64,000 nucleotides of DNA from Pandoraea pulmonicola (GTDB lineage Bacteria > Pseudomonadota > Gammaproteobacteria > Burkholderiales > Burkholderiaceae): NCBI RefSeq assembly GCF_000815105.2, contig NZ_CP010310.2, forward strand, positions 5,270,001 through 5,334,000, read 5' to 3'. The notes beneath the pieces were generated by a model, which saw nothing but the letters and a program-made list of their open reading frames with translations, had not been told where the DNA came from and did not search any database. Positions within the stretch are counted from its first letter, which is position 1, and every line of letters begins with the position of its first letter. Positions 37,221-45,027 of the stretch are shown here, one piece after another. A program made the translations under genes and the position numbers.

Positions 37221-37241
37221 CTTGGTACCCATACGACCAAG
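37221..37241. promoter_or_regulatory. Inverted repeat upstream of the MFS gene
   Basis: CTTGGT and ACCAAG are separated by nine bases, in an AT-rich patch some 115 bp before the MFS start codon. It could be an operator. Nothing else in the gap identifies the regulator. Confidence 0.35.
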
Positions 37242-37625
37242 TGCTTTATCGTTATATGCTTAGACGATTCCCGCGTCAGACAAAGGGTTTTCGCGCAAAA
37301 ACAACAATAATCCGTTTCATTCTGACAATTTGATAGCGCATTCCCCTTTTACGCTAAGCATTTACAGGGAATGATCCCACGTCTCACCTGATGGGAATAT
37401 CATGAGTGAGCGTTCCGTGGAGGAGGCGATGTGGCGATGGGGTCACATGCCGCGCGAACGCCGGGACCGATGCCATTACAAATGCTTACCGTTTCTTACA
37501 GCAAAAAGGGCTGCGGAACCCTACATTCCGCGTCGTGGTCGCAGTAGACACGCCACACGGTGCGCAGCGCCACCTTTCCTTGCGGTGGCAGCGCATTCAC
37601 CTCACGCTCACGAGGACAACGGAAA
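37242..37625. other. Intergenic region before the glycine-zipper lipoprotein, no gene seen
   Basis: The first 130 bp are AT-rich and probably promoter DNA for the two divergent genes. A 75-codon frame beginning near 37402 overlaps the next gene and shows no protein-like features. Confidence 0.45.
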
Positions 37626-38150
37626 ATGAACATCAAAGCACTTACGGGAATCAGCGCGGCACTGGCCGCCGTCATGCTGGCCGGTTGCGTTGCGCCGGGG
37701 CCGCAATACGGTTACCAGCAGCAGGGCTACCAACAGGGGTACCAGCCGGGATATGAGCAAGGCTATCAGCAGCCGGGTTATCAACAGGGCTACCAGCAAC
37801 CCCAGATGCAGGGCGCGCTTTATGGCCGCGTGGAATCGATCGAGCAAGTCAACGGTCCCAATAACAGCCCGAACATTCTCGGTACGGTTCTGGGCGGCGC
37901 CGCCGGCGGCCTGCTCGGCAACACGATGGGCGGTGGCCGCGGACGCACCGCCACCACCATCGCAGGCGCCGTCCTCGGCGGTCTCGCGGGCAACCGGATC
38001 GAGAACAGCATGGGCGAACCGAATGTGCTCTACCGCATTACCGTGCGTCTGGACGACGGTCGTGTAGCGACGGTCACGCAAGCGCCGCCGCTGCGTGTGC
38101 AGCAAGGCCAACGCGCCGCCGTCGCCAACGATACGGTCTACCCGTATTGA
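37626..38150 (+). CDS. Glycine-zipper 2TM outer-membrane lipoprotein (SlyB/Pcp-like) with YQQGYQ repeats
   Basis: 174 residues. A lipoprotein signal ends LAAVMLAGC (Cys at about 19). The first mature part is a Gln/Tyr/Gly repeat tract (YQQGYQ, PGYEQGYQQPGYQQG). GTVLGGAAGGLLGNTMGGG and TIAGAVLGGLAGNRIE are the two glycine-zipper helices of the 2TM family, followed by a beta domain with RITVRLDDGRVATV. It is like the Pcp/SlyB outer-membrane lipoproteins. The aromatic repeat tract is unusual. A strong terminator follows. Confidence 0.9.
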   Translation: MNIKALTGISAALAAVMLAGCVAPGPQYGYQQQGYQQGYQPGYEQGYQQPGYQQGYQQPQMQGALYGRVESIEQVNGPNNSPNILGTVLGGAAGGLLGNTMGGGRGRTATTIAGAVLGGLAGNRIENSMGEPNVLYRITVRLDDGRVATVTQAPPLRVQQGQRAAVANDTVYPY

Positions 38151-38208
38151 TCGCCATGCGCTGAACACTGAGTCGCAAGCGCTTCGCGCGTCAGCAGCAT
38201 CAACGGAG

Positions 38209-38243
38209 AACGCCCGCCGGTCATTGGAACCGGCGGGCGTTTT
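38209..38243 (+). terminator. Rho-independent terminator after the glycine-zipper lipoprotein
   Basis: AACGCCCGCCGG and CCGGCGGGCGTT pair perfectly around a 9-base loop and are followed by TTTC. Confidence 0.88.
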
Positions 38244-38409
38244 CATTTCCGGCGCCACCACGCGCGCAAGACACGGGAATCGACGTGGGAGCGCCATACG
38301 CAAAGGCTATTTGTCCTGATAAGATACGCGCGACCATCGGAGGGCCGCACGCCGTTCCGGAACTTTGTCGAGTCCGTCAGTTACCGTTACGCTACCCTTC
38401 GCATCTGTC

Positions 38410-39822
38410 ATGTCGACCCAGACGACCTACCACCATCGGCTTTTCATGGCGATGGTCGGCGGCATCAGCGCAGTCCTCAATGCCGGCGCATTCTTCGCAG
38501 TCCTGTGTTTGAACGGACAGAATCCCTACACGCCATACGGCCTCACGCTCGTGAGTGCGCTGGGCGTCACCGCCTTCATCGTCTTCACCCGTTTCCACCT
38601 GTTCGCAAGCGCACGCAGTGCCCGCTGGATGCTCGGGCGTGGCGCCATGCGCTGGTGCCGGGTGCTGGTCACGATGATCGTGCTGCTGTTTCTCACGTAC
38701 GACCGCCCGGAAGACGTGCGCGCGATGCTCGCTGAATGGGCGGTGCTCGCCTTGCCGTTGCAGGTCCTCGGACTGGCGACGCTGCGCGGCGCGGCGCACA
38801 GCATCAACAATGCGCCCGGCAACCAGCGCCACGCGGCGTTCTTCGGTCTCGGTCCCGAGGCGCGCAAGCTGTACCTGCGCCTGCGCCGCTCGCCGATCCT
38901 CGGCATCCAGGTCGCCGGGTATTACAACGACACACCGGTGACGCCCGAAGACGGCGAAGCCCTGCCGCCCTATCTCGGCCGCTATGCCGACGCCGCGGCA
39001 CAAATTCAGGCCAACGCGTACGGCGTCGTCTTCATCGCCATCGGTCAGCAGGACGACAAGGAACTCACGAGCGACATCATCCATCGACTGTACGATTCGA
39101 CGGCGGCGATCTACCTGCTGCCCGAGTTCCGCTTCGCCGGCGATCTGTCGATGACGAGTACCGACCTGGCCGGGGTGCCGCTGCTCGCGCTGCACGACAT
39201 CACCGTGCAGGGCGTGCTGCGCATGATCAAGCGCGGCATCGACGTCGTCGGCGCCACGATGCTGCTCGCCGTGCTGTGGCCGGTGTTGATCGCCGTCGCC
39301 ATCGCGGTGCGACTCGATTCTCCGGGCCCTATCCTGTTCCGTCAGCGGCGCTACGGCGAGCGTGGTCAGCCGATCGTCGTGCACAAGTTCCGCTCGATGC
39401 GCGTCGCGCAGCCCGAGGACGCCGCCGGCGCGACCGGCGGCTTGCGTCAGGCCCATGCAGGCGACAGTCGCATCACGCCCATCGGTCGGTATCTGCGCCG
39501 CACGTCGCTCGACGAGCTGCCGCAACTCTTCGACGTGCTAAGCGGTGAGATGAGCCTCGTCGGTCCGCGCCCGCACGCGGAGGAGCACAACGAGATGTAC
39601 CGACGTCTGATCCCGGGCTACATGCTGCGTCACAGCGTCAAGCCGGGAATTACGGGATGGGCGCAGATCAATGGTCTGCGCGGCGAGACCGACACGCCGG
39701 ACAAGATGCAGCGGCGCGTGGAGTACGACCGCTACTACATCACCAATTGGTCGCTGTGGCTCGACATCAAGATCCTGCTCAAGACGATTCCCGTGATGAT
39801 CACGGGGCGCAACGCGATCTGA
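38410..39822 (+). CDS. Undecaprenyl-phosphate glucose/galactose phosphotransferase (WcaJ/WbaP type)
   Basis: 470 residues. Four N-terminal membrane segments, a central cytoplasmic CoA-binding-like domain and a C-terminal bacterial sugar transferase domain: RGIDVVGATMLLAVLWPVLIA re-entrant helix, KFRSMR, LRRTSLDELPQLFDVLSGEMSLVGPRPH with the catalytic Asp-Glu, and VKPGITGWAQINGLRGETDT. It loads the first sugar-1-phosphate onto undecaprenyl phosphate and so starts the repeat unit. It is the first gene of the exopolysaccharide region. The start MSTQTT was chosen over one 45 bases upstream. Confidence 0.93.
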   Translation: MSTQTTYHHRLFMAMVGGISAVLNAGAFFAVLCLNGQNPYTPYGLTLVSALGVTAFIVFTRFHLFASARSARWMLGRGAMRWCRVLVTMIVLLFLTYDRPEDVRAMLAEWAVLALPLQVLGLATLRGAAHSINNAPGNQRHAAFFGLGPEARKLYLRLRRSPILGIQVAGYYNDTPVTPEDGEALPPYLGRYADAAAQIQANAYGVVFIAIGQQDDKELTSDIIHRLYDSTAAIYLLPEFRFAGDLSMTSTDLAGVPLLALHDITVQGVLRMIKRGIDVVGATMLLAVLWPVLIAVAIAVRLDSPGPILFRQRRYGERGQPIVVHKFRSMRVAQPEDAAGATGGLRQAHAGDSRITPIGRYLRRTSLDELPQLFDVLSGEMSLVGPRPHAEEHNEMYRRLIPGYMLRHSVKPGITGWAQINGLRGETDTPDKMQRRVEYDRYYITNWSLWLDIKILLKTIPVMITGRNAI

Positions 39823-39963
39823 AGGCAGCCTTGCGGCGCGCCGACGGTTGCCCGATCGCTGTCTGATGCTGGACTGACGGCCCGCTTGACGATCCACCCG
39901 ACGACGATCCGTGCGCCATTCGAGCACGCAGCAACGCCGCGTCAGTCCCGACTTCAATCCGTC

Positions 39964-40791
39964 TCAGCGCGCGCCCCCGGCATGCGACGTGGCGCGCCAA
40001 TGCCGCCAGCAGATGCCGATGAAGCGCCGATCGTCGACCAGGTAGCGCCGCCACATCCGCCCCGGATCCTGCAGGATTCGCCACACCCACTCGAGGCCCG
40101 TACGCTGCATCCAGCCGGGCGCGCGCCGCTGCATGCCGGCCGCGAACTCGATGGCCGCTCCCACGCACAACATCAACCCGCCCGGCATGTCGTGCGCATG
40201 CGCCATCGCCCAACGCTCCTGCTTCGGCATGCCGAGACACACGAAGATGAGATCGGGCGCAAGTTCGCGCACGCGCCGCGCAACAGCCTGTCCCTCGGGC
40301 CCGGTCGGGTCGAACGTCATCGACGGCGCGATCAGCGTGAAATCGAGTCCGGGAAAGCGGGCGGCAAGTCCGGCGGTGATCTGCGCCTCCTGTCCGGGAC
40401 GCCCGCCGACGAACACGGCCCTGGCGCCCGTCGCGCGCGCGCGGTCGCACAGGGCGGGGAGCAGGTCGGCGCCCGTCACGCGTCCCGGCAGCGGTGTGCC
40501 GAACAGGCGGCTCGCCCAGACGATCGGCATGCCGTCGGCAAAGAGATAGTCGGCGGTGCGATACAAACGCTTGAACTCCGGCTGCGTGTCGAGCCGGACG
40601 ATGTGATCGACGTTCGGCGTCACCACGATACGCGAGCGCCCTTCGCGCCGCGCGGCGGCCTGCGCGAGCACGTCGACGGCCGTGTCGAACGGCACCGCGG
40701 CAATGTCGAGCCCGAACAGGGCGACGCTGGGTGTGAAGACATCGCGCTCGCGCGCGGTCTGACGTGCATTCAGATCCGTGTCACTGGTCAT
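39964..40791 (-). CDS. WecB/TagA/CpsF-family (GT26) glycosyltransferase
   Basis: 275 residues. VVTPNVDHIVRLDTQPEFKRLYRTADYLFADGMPIVWASRLFG contains the family Asp and the ADGMPIV signature; VFVGGRPGQ and LIFVCLGMPKQERW are the donor-site blocks. GT26 enzymes usually add N-acetylmannosamine (or a related uronate) to a lipid-linked acceptor in the cytosol. Here it probably adds the second sugar. It is convergent with the initiating transferase and divergent from the GMC gene. Confidence 0.92.
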   Translation of the reverse strand: MTSDTDLNARQTARERDVFTPSVALFGLDIAAVPFDTAVDVLAQAAARREGRSRIVVTPNVDHIVRLDTQPEFKRLYRTADYLFADGMPIVWASRLFGTPLPGRVTGADLLPALCDRARATGARAVFVGGRPGQEAQITAGLAARFPGLDFTLIAPSMTFDPTGPEGQAVARRVRELAPDLIFVCLGMPKQERWAMAHAHDMPGGLMLCVGAAIEFAAGMQRRAPGWMQRTGLEWVWRILQDPGRMWRRYLVDDRRFIGICWRHWRATSHAGGAR

Positions 40792-40969
40792 GACGAGTCG
40801 TGTTCCTGTCGCCCGCCGAAGCCGGGCACATTCGATGGCAGGCACGATAGTATCAGCGCGGCAGGAAAAGTCGTCGTCTTGTCGCCGAGGATCGGCTACC
40901 ATCGCAGCGGCTGTCCGTCCCGTTCGCTCATTGCCGAGCCCACGGCCCTGTCACCCGCTGCCGCAGACG

Positions 40970-42715
40970 ATGATTCTCGACGCCCACGACATTCCTTCCG
41001 GCACCTGCCTGCAAGCCGATCTGTGCATTGCGGGCGCGGGCGCGGCCGGCATCACGCTGGCCCTGGCGCTCGAATCGAGCGGGCTCGACGTGATTCTGCT
41101 CGAGAGCGGCGCCGACGCGCCGGAAGCGGCGATCCAGCAACTCTATGCCGGCACGGTCGCCGACGCGCGGCTGCATCCGCCCACGGACAGCTACCGCGTG
41201 CGCCGCTTCGGCGGCTCGACCACGCTCTGGGGCGGGCGCTGCATGCCGCTCGACGCCATCGACTTCGAGGCGCGCGACTATATGCCGCACAGCGGCTGGC
41301 CGATCGCGATGGACGACCTGCTGCCGTGGTACGGCGAGGCCAACGCCCTGTGCGAGGCCGGCGAATTCGCCTACACGGCCGAGCAGGCGTTCACGCGGCC
41401 ATCCCGTCCGATGATCGGCGACTTCGCGAGCGACGTCTTCTCGACGAACACGCTCGAACGATTCAGTTGCCCGACGGACTTCGGCAACCGGTATCGCGCA
41501 CGCCTCGCCACGGGACGCGTGCGCGTCGTGCAGCACGCCAACCTGTGCCGCATGCCCATGCAACCCGGGGCGGCCCGACGGGTCGGGCCTGTCGAAGTGC
41601 GCACGTTCGACGGACAACATACCTTCACGGTCGCGGCGCGCGCCTACGTGCTTGCGGCCGGCGGCCTGGAAACCCCGCGGCTCCTGCTCAACAGCCCCGG
41701 CGCGAGCGGACGCGGCCTCGGCAACGCGCACGACGTCGTGGGCCGCTACTACATGAGCCATCTGGCGGGAACGATCGGCACGATCGATCTTTCGGGCGCG
41801 TCGTCGGTGTATCACGGCTACGAAGTGTCGGACGAGGGCGTCTACTGTCGCCGCCGCCTCGCGTTGCGCGCACCGGCCCAACGCGCATTGCGCGCGGGCA
41901 ACTTCGTCGCGCGGCTGCACCATCCACGCATTCCGGACGCCGGGCACGGCAACGGCATCCTGTCCGCGCTGTATCTCGCGCGCCCCATCGTGCCTTACGA
42001 GTACGCCAAGCGACTGTACGGCGACACGCACGACCGCTCGCTCGGCAACTGGCTCGCGCACGTGCGCAACGTCATTGTCGATGCGCCGAACACGGCGCGC
42101 TTTCTGACGCACTGGCTGACGAAGCGCACGCTCGCCGCACGCAAATTCCCGTCGGTCATCGTGCGACCGGCCAATCTGCGCTTCAGCCTCGACTTCCATG
42201 CCGAGCAGGCGCCCAATCCCGACAGCCGCGTGACGCTGGGCGATGAGGTCGACGCGCTCGGTCTGCGCCGCATCCACGTGGACTGGCGTTACAGCGACGA
42301 AGACGTGGCGACCGTCACGCGCGCACTGGCCGCGCTGGCGACCGAGGTCGAGCGCGCGGGCGTCGGCCGCTTCTCGTACGACCCGGCCGAAGTGGAAGCC
42401 GAGATGACGCGCTACGGCGCCTACGGCGGCCATCACATCGGCACGGCGCGCATGGGCGACGATCCGCGCACGAGCGTGGTCGATGCCAACGCCCGCCTGC
42501 ACGAAGCCGACAACGTCTTCATCGCCGGCGCGGCCGTCTTTCCGACCTCTGGCCAGGCCAACCCCACGCTCAGCCTCGTGGCCCTCGCGCTGCGACTCGC
42601 CAATCATCTTCGGACGCAGGCAGACGTGACCGCTCTTCCCGTCGCGACGACGCAGACCATGCCGGCCGAAATCGCCATGGCCCCCGCTGCCCCCAACACC
42701 ATCCACACCACCTGA
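40970..42715 (+). CDS. GMC-family FAD-dependent oxidoreductase in the polysaccharide locus
   Basis: 581 residues. CIAGAGAAGITLALALESSG (GxGxxG at 22-27) binds FAD. SYRVRRFGGSTTLWGGRC is the GMC flavin-contact loop, and HHIGTARMGDDP with His488-His489 lies in the C-terminal active site region. The family oxidises sugar or alcohol hydroxyls. Placement between the WecB-type transferase and an epimerase suggests a role on the sugar or lipid-sugar precursor, which is inference. It is followed after 10 bp by the epimerase. Confidence 0.88.
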   Translation: MILDAHDIPSGTCLQADLCIAGAGAAGITLALALESSGLDVILLESGADAPEAAIQQLYAGTVADARLHPPTDSYRVRRFGGSTTLWGGRCMPLDAIDFEARDYMPHSGWPIAMDDLLPWYGEANALCEAGEFAYTAEQAFTRPSRPMIGDFASDVFSTNTLERFSCPTDFGNRYRARLATGRVRVVQHANLCRMPMQPGAARRVGPVEVRTFDGQHTFTVAARAYVLAAGGLETPRLLLNSPGASGRGLGNAHDVVGRYYMSHLAGTIGTIDLSGASSVYHGYEVSDEGVYCRRRLALRAPAQRALRAGNFVARLHHPRIPDAGHGNGILSALYLARPIVPYEYAKRLYGDTHDRSLGNWLAHVRNVIVDAPNTARFLTHWLTKRTLAARKFPSVIVRPANLRFSLDFHAEQAPNPDSRVTLGDEVDALGLRRIHVDWRYSDEDVATVTRALAALATEVERAGVGRFSYDPAEVEAEMTRYGAYGGHHIGTARMGDDPRTSVVDANARLHEADNVFIAGAAVFPTSGQANPTLSLVALALRLANHLRTQADVTALPVATTQTMPAEIAMAPAAPNTIHTT

Positions 42716-42725
42716 CTCCGCCCCT

Positions 42726-43655
42726 ATGAAAGCCCGCATTCTCGTTACCGGTGCGACCGGATTTATCGGCCGCCACGTCGTTCAGGCGCTCGCGGCCGCG
42801 GATTGGGCCGAGCCGGTTGCGGCGTCGCGTCGGGCGGGCCCAGGCTTGCGTGCAGTCGATGCCGTGGACGCCGACTCGCTGGGCGCCGCGCTGGCCGAAG
42901 CCGATGGCGTCGTGAATTGTGTCGCGGGATCGCCCGAGACGATCGTGGCCAATGCACGCGCACTGCGCGCTGCCCTCGACGCGCGCGCCACGGCGATGCC
43001 TGTCGTCCACTTCAGCTCGATGGCGGTGTACGGTGTGCTCCAGGGCAGGATCGACGAGACCGCGCCCATCGCGGGCGCGAGCCCGTACGGGACGGCAAAG
43101 GTCGAAGCGGAGCGGATGCTCGCGCGCATGCCCGGGGTGAGTCTGCTGCGTCCAGGATGCGTGTACGGCGGCGGGAGTCCGCAATGGTCGGCGCGCATTG
43201 CGCAGTTGCTGCGTGCCGGGCGTCTGGGCGACCTCGGCGCGGCAGGCGACGCGCACAGCAACCTGGTCCACGTCGACGACGTCGTGTCTGCCGCACTGAG
43301 CGCGCTGCGCATGCCGAATGCCGAAGGCTGCGCCTACAACCTCGCCATGGCCGACGCGCCGCGCTGGAACGAGTACTTCATCGCCTATGCGCTGGCGCTG
43401 GGTGCGACACCGGTCAAGCGCATCGGCGCGCGGCAGTTGAAGCTGGAAACGAAGCTGCTGGCGCCCGCGCTCAAGATCGCGGAAATTGCCGGTCGCAAGA
43501 TCGGTGTGAAATCGTTGCCACCGCCGATTCCGCCCTCGCTCGCGCGCCTTTGGCGGCAGGACATCTGCCTCGATTCCGGACTCGCGGAACACGCGTTCGG
43601 AATCGCATGGAAGCCGTGGCGCGAGGCCGTGAAAGCCGAAGCGGCACGGTCGTGA
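42726..43655 (+). CDS. NAD-dependent sugar epimerase/dehydratase (extended SDR)
   Basis: 309 residues. GATGFIG at 9-15 binds NAD(P). VVHFSSMAVYG supplies the Ser, and Tyr121-x3-Lys125 in SPYGTAK is the catalytic pair. LVHVDDVVSAALSAL is the usual substrate-side block. It should modify a nucleotide sugar or lipid-linked sugar for the polysaccharide; the reaction cannot be specified. It is co-directional with the GMC oxidoreductase and may act in sequence with it (oxidation then reduction would amount to epimerisation). Confidence 0.85.
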   Translation: MKARILVTGATGFIGRHVVQALAAADWAEPVAASRRAGPGLRAVDAVDADSLGAALAEADGVVNCVAGSPETIVANARALRAALDARATAMPVVHFSSMAVYGVLQGRIDETAPIAGASPYGTAKVEAERMLARMPGVSLLRPGCVYGGGSPQWSARIAQLLRAGRLGDLGAAGDAHSNLVHVDDVVSAALSALRMPNAEGCAYNLAMADAPRWNEYFIAYALALGATPVKRIGARQLKLETKLLAPALKIAEIAGRKIGVKSLPPPIPPSLARLWRQDICLDSGLAEHAFGIAWKPWREAVKAEAARS

Positions 43656-43661
43656 TCCGCC

Positions 43662-45026
43662 TCATGGCTTGCGGGAACGCCCCGCCATTCTGGCAATGGC
43701 ATCGGTGATTGCGCGTCCCAACGCGCCAAGCGGCGACACGCCGAGCAAGCGATGCGCCGCCCACGTGGCGGCCGCGCCATTCACCGCAATCGCGAGCGAC
43801 GCCGCGAACGACGCCCCGACACTCCCGCCCAGTGGCGCCAGCAGCGCGAGCCCGGCCAGCAGCACCACGACCGAAGCCGCGTTGATCCGGGTCAGCGCGC
43901 GCGTATGCGCCGTCATGCCGAGCAGTTCCGGCATGGCCGTGAAGCAGGCCGCCGCGATCTGCCCGAGCGCCAACACGCGCAACGCGCTGGCACCGTCGTC
44001 ATAGCCGTGACCGAACAGGCCGAGCAGATGGCCGGGCACGATCAGCATGGCGGCCGTGACCGGCAGCGCCAGACAGAGCACCAACCCGATCGCCTGCGCC
44101 GCGCTGCGCTCCAGCCCCGCCGTATCGTGGCGCGCATGGAGACTGGCGAATCTCGGCGCCGCCATCCCCGTCACGCCGCTGATCAGCAGATTGATGACGA
44201 GCGCGAGACGCCACGCGAGTGCGAACAGGCCCGTCTCGCGCGACGATGCCACGATCCCGAGCACGATGGCCGGCGCCGACGTGATCAGCAGCTTGGTGAG
44301 TTCGAGCGAGAACAGCGACAGCCCCGGCTTCAGCAGTCCAGGCGCCGGGCCGTGCGCGACGGCCGACCGCGGCACTTCGTGCAGGAAGCGCCGCAGCAGC
44401 ACGGCCCCGGCCACTGCCGTCAGCGTGAAGCTCGCGGCGATGAGCAGTAGTGCGGTCGTCACCGTCAGACTGCCCGTGACGACCAGCGGGATCACGGCCA
44501 CGCAGAAGATCGCGGGCCACAGCCACGAGTAGATCATCTGACTGAACCCCACGCGCTGCAGGCCGGCGAGCGCGCCCGCGAGCGCCGCGCCAACGTTCTG
44601 CGGAATGAACGAGAGCGCCCCGAGCATGAGCGGGACGGCCAGACCAGGCTTGCTGAGCACGTCGTCGGCGAACACGGCGGCGCCCGCGGCAAGCAGCACG
44701 GACACCGCGCCCGACGCCAGCAGCACCAGCCACAGCGCACGCCGGATCGTCGGGCGCACCGCATCGGACCTGCCGGAGGCCACGTCCATGGCGAGTTGCC
44801 GCGTGAGCGCCTGGTCGATGCCGAGACGGCCGAATCCGGCGAGCGCCACCATCGTGCTGAACACGATATAGAAATTGCCGGTCTCGACGACACCCAGCGC
44901 CGCCGCGATCAGCAAGTGGAATCCGTAGCGGCTGGGCAGATCCAGCAGGCGCACGCCGAGGCTGATCACGCTGCCGCGAAGCATCGACGCGCCGGCCCGG
45001 GTGGTCGAAGGAGGGATGTCGCTCAT
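43662..45026 (-). CDS. Wzx-type oligosaccharide flippase (polysaccharide transporter family)
   Basis: 454 residues with about twelve to fourteen membrane segments and the N-terminal SLGVRLLDLPSRYGFHLLIAAALG typical of the MOP exporter superfamily. It carries undecaprenyl-pyrophosphate repeat units to the periplasm for polymerisation. It lies two bases from the GH44-like lipoprotein gene and belongs to the same minus-strand group as the polymerase and the Wza-like exporter. Confidence 0.85.
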   Translation of the reverse strand: MSDIPPSTTRAGASMLRGSVISLGVRLLDLPSRYGFHLLIAAALGVVETGNFYIVFSTMVALAGFGRLGIDQALTRQLAMDVASGRSDAVRPTIRRALWLVLLASGAVSVLLAAGAAVFADDVLSKPGLAVPLMLGALSFIPQNVGAALAGALAGLQRVGFSQMIYSWLWPAIFCVAVIPLVVTGSLTVTTALLLIAASFTLTAVAGAVLLRRFLHEVPRSAVAHGPAPGLLKPGLSLFSLELTKLLITSAPAIVLGIVASSRETGLFALAWRLALVINLLISGVTGMAAPRFASLHARHDTAGLERSAAQAIGLVLCLALPVTAAMLIVPGHLLGLFGHGYDDGASALRVLALGQIAAACFTAMPELLGMTAHTRALTRINAASVVVLLAGLALLAPLGGSVGASFAASLAIAVNGAAATWAAHRLLGVSPLGALGRAITDAIARMAGRSRKP

Positions 45027-45027
45027 G

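Noticed and set aside
37402..37629. 75-codon plus-strand frame before the glycine-zipper lipoprotein
   Set aside because: It overlaps the next start codon, has no ribosome site and no family resemblance.
37701..37800. CRISPR-like short repeats
   Set aside because: The repeated units are in-frame codons for YQQGYQ within a lipoprotein gene, with no spacers of constant length. No CRISPR array was seen elsewhere in the window.
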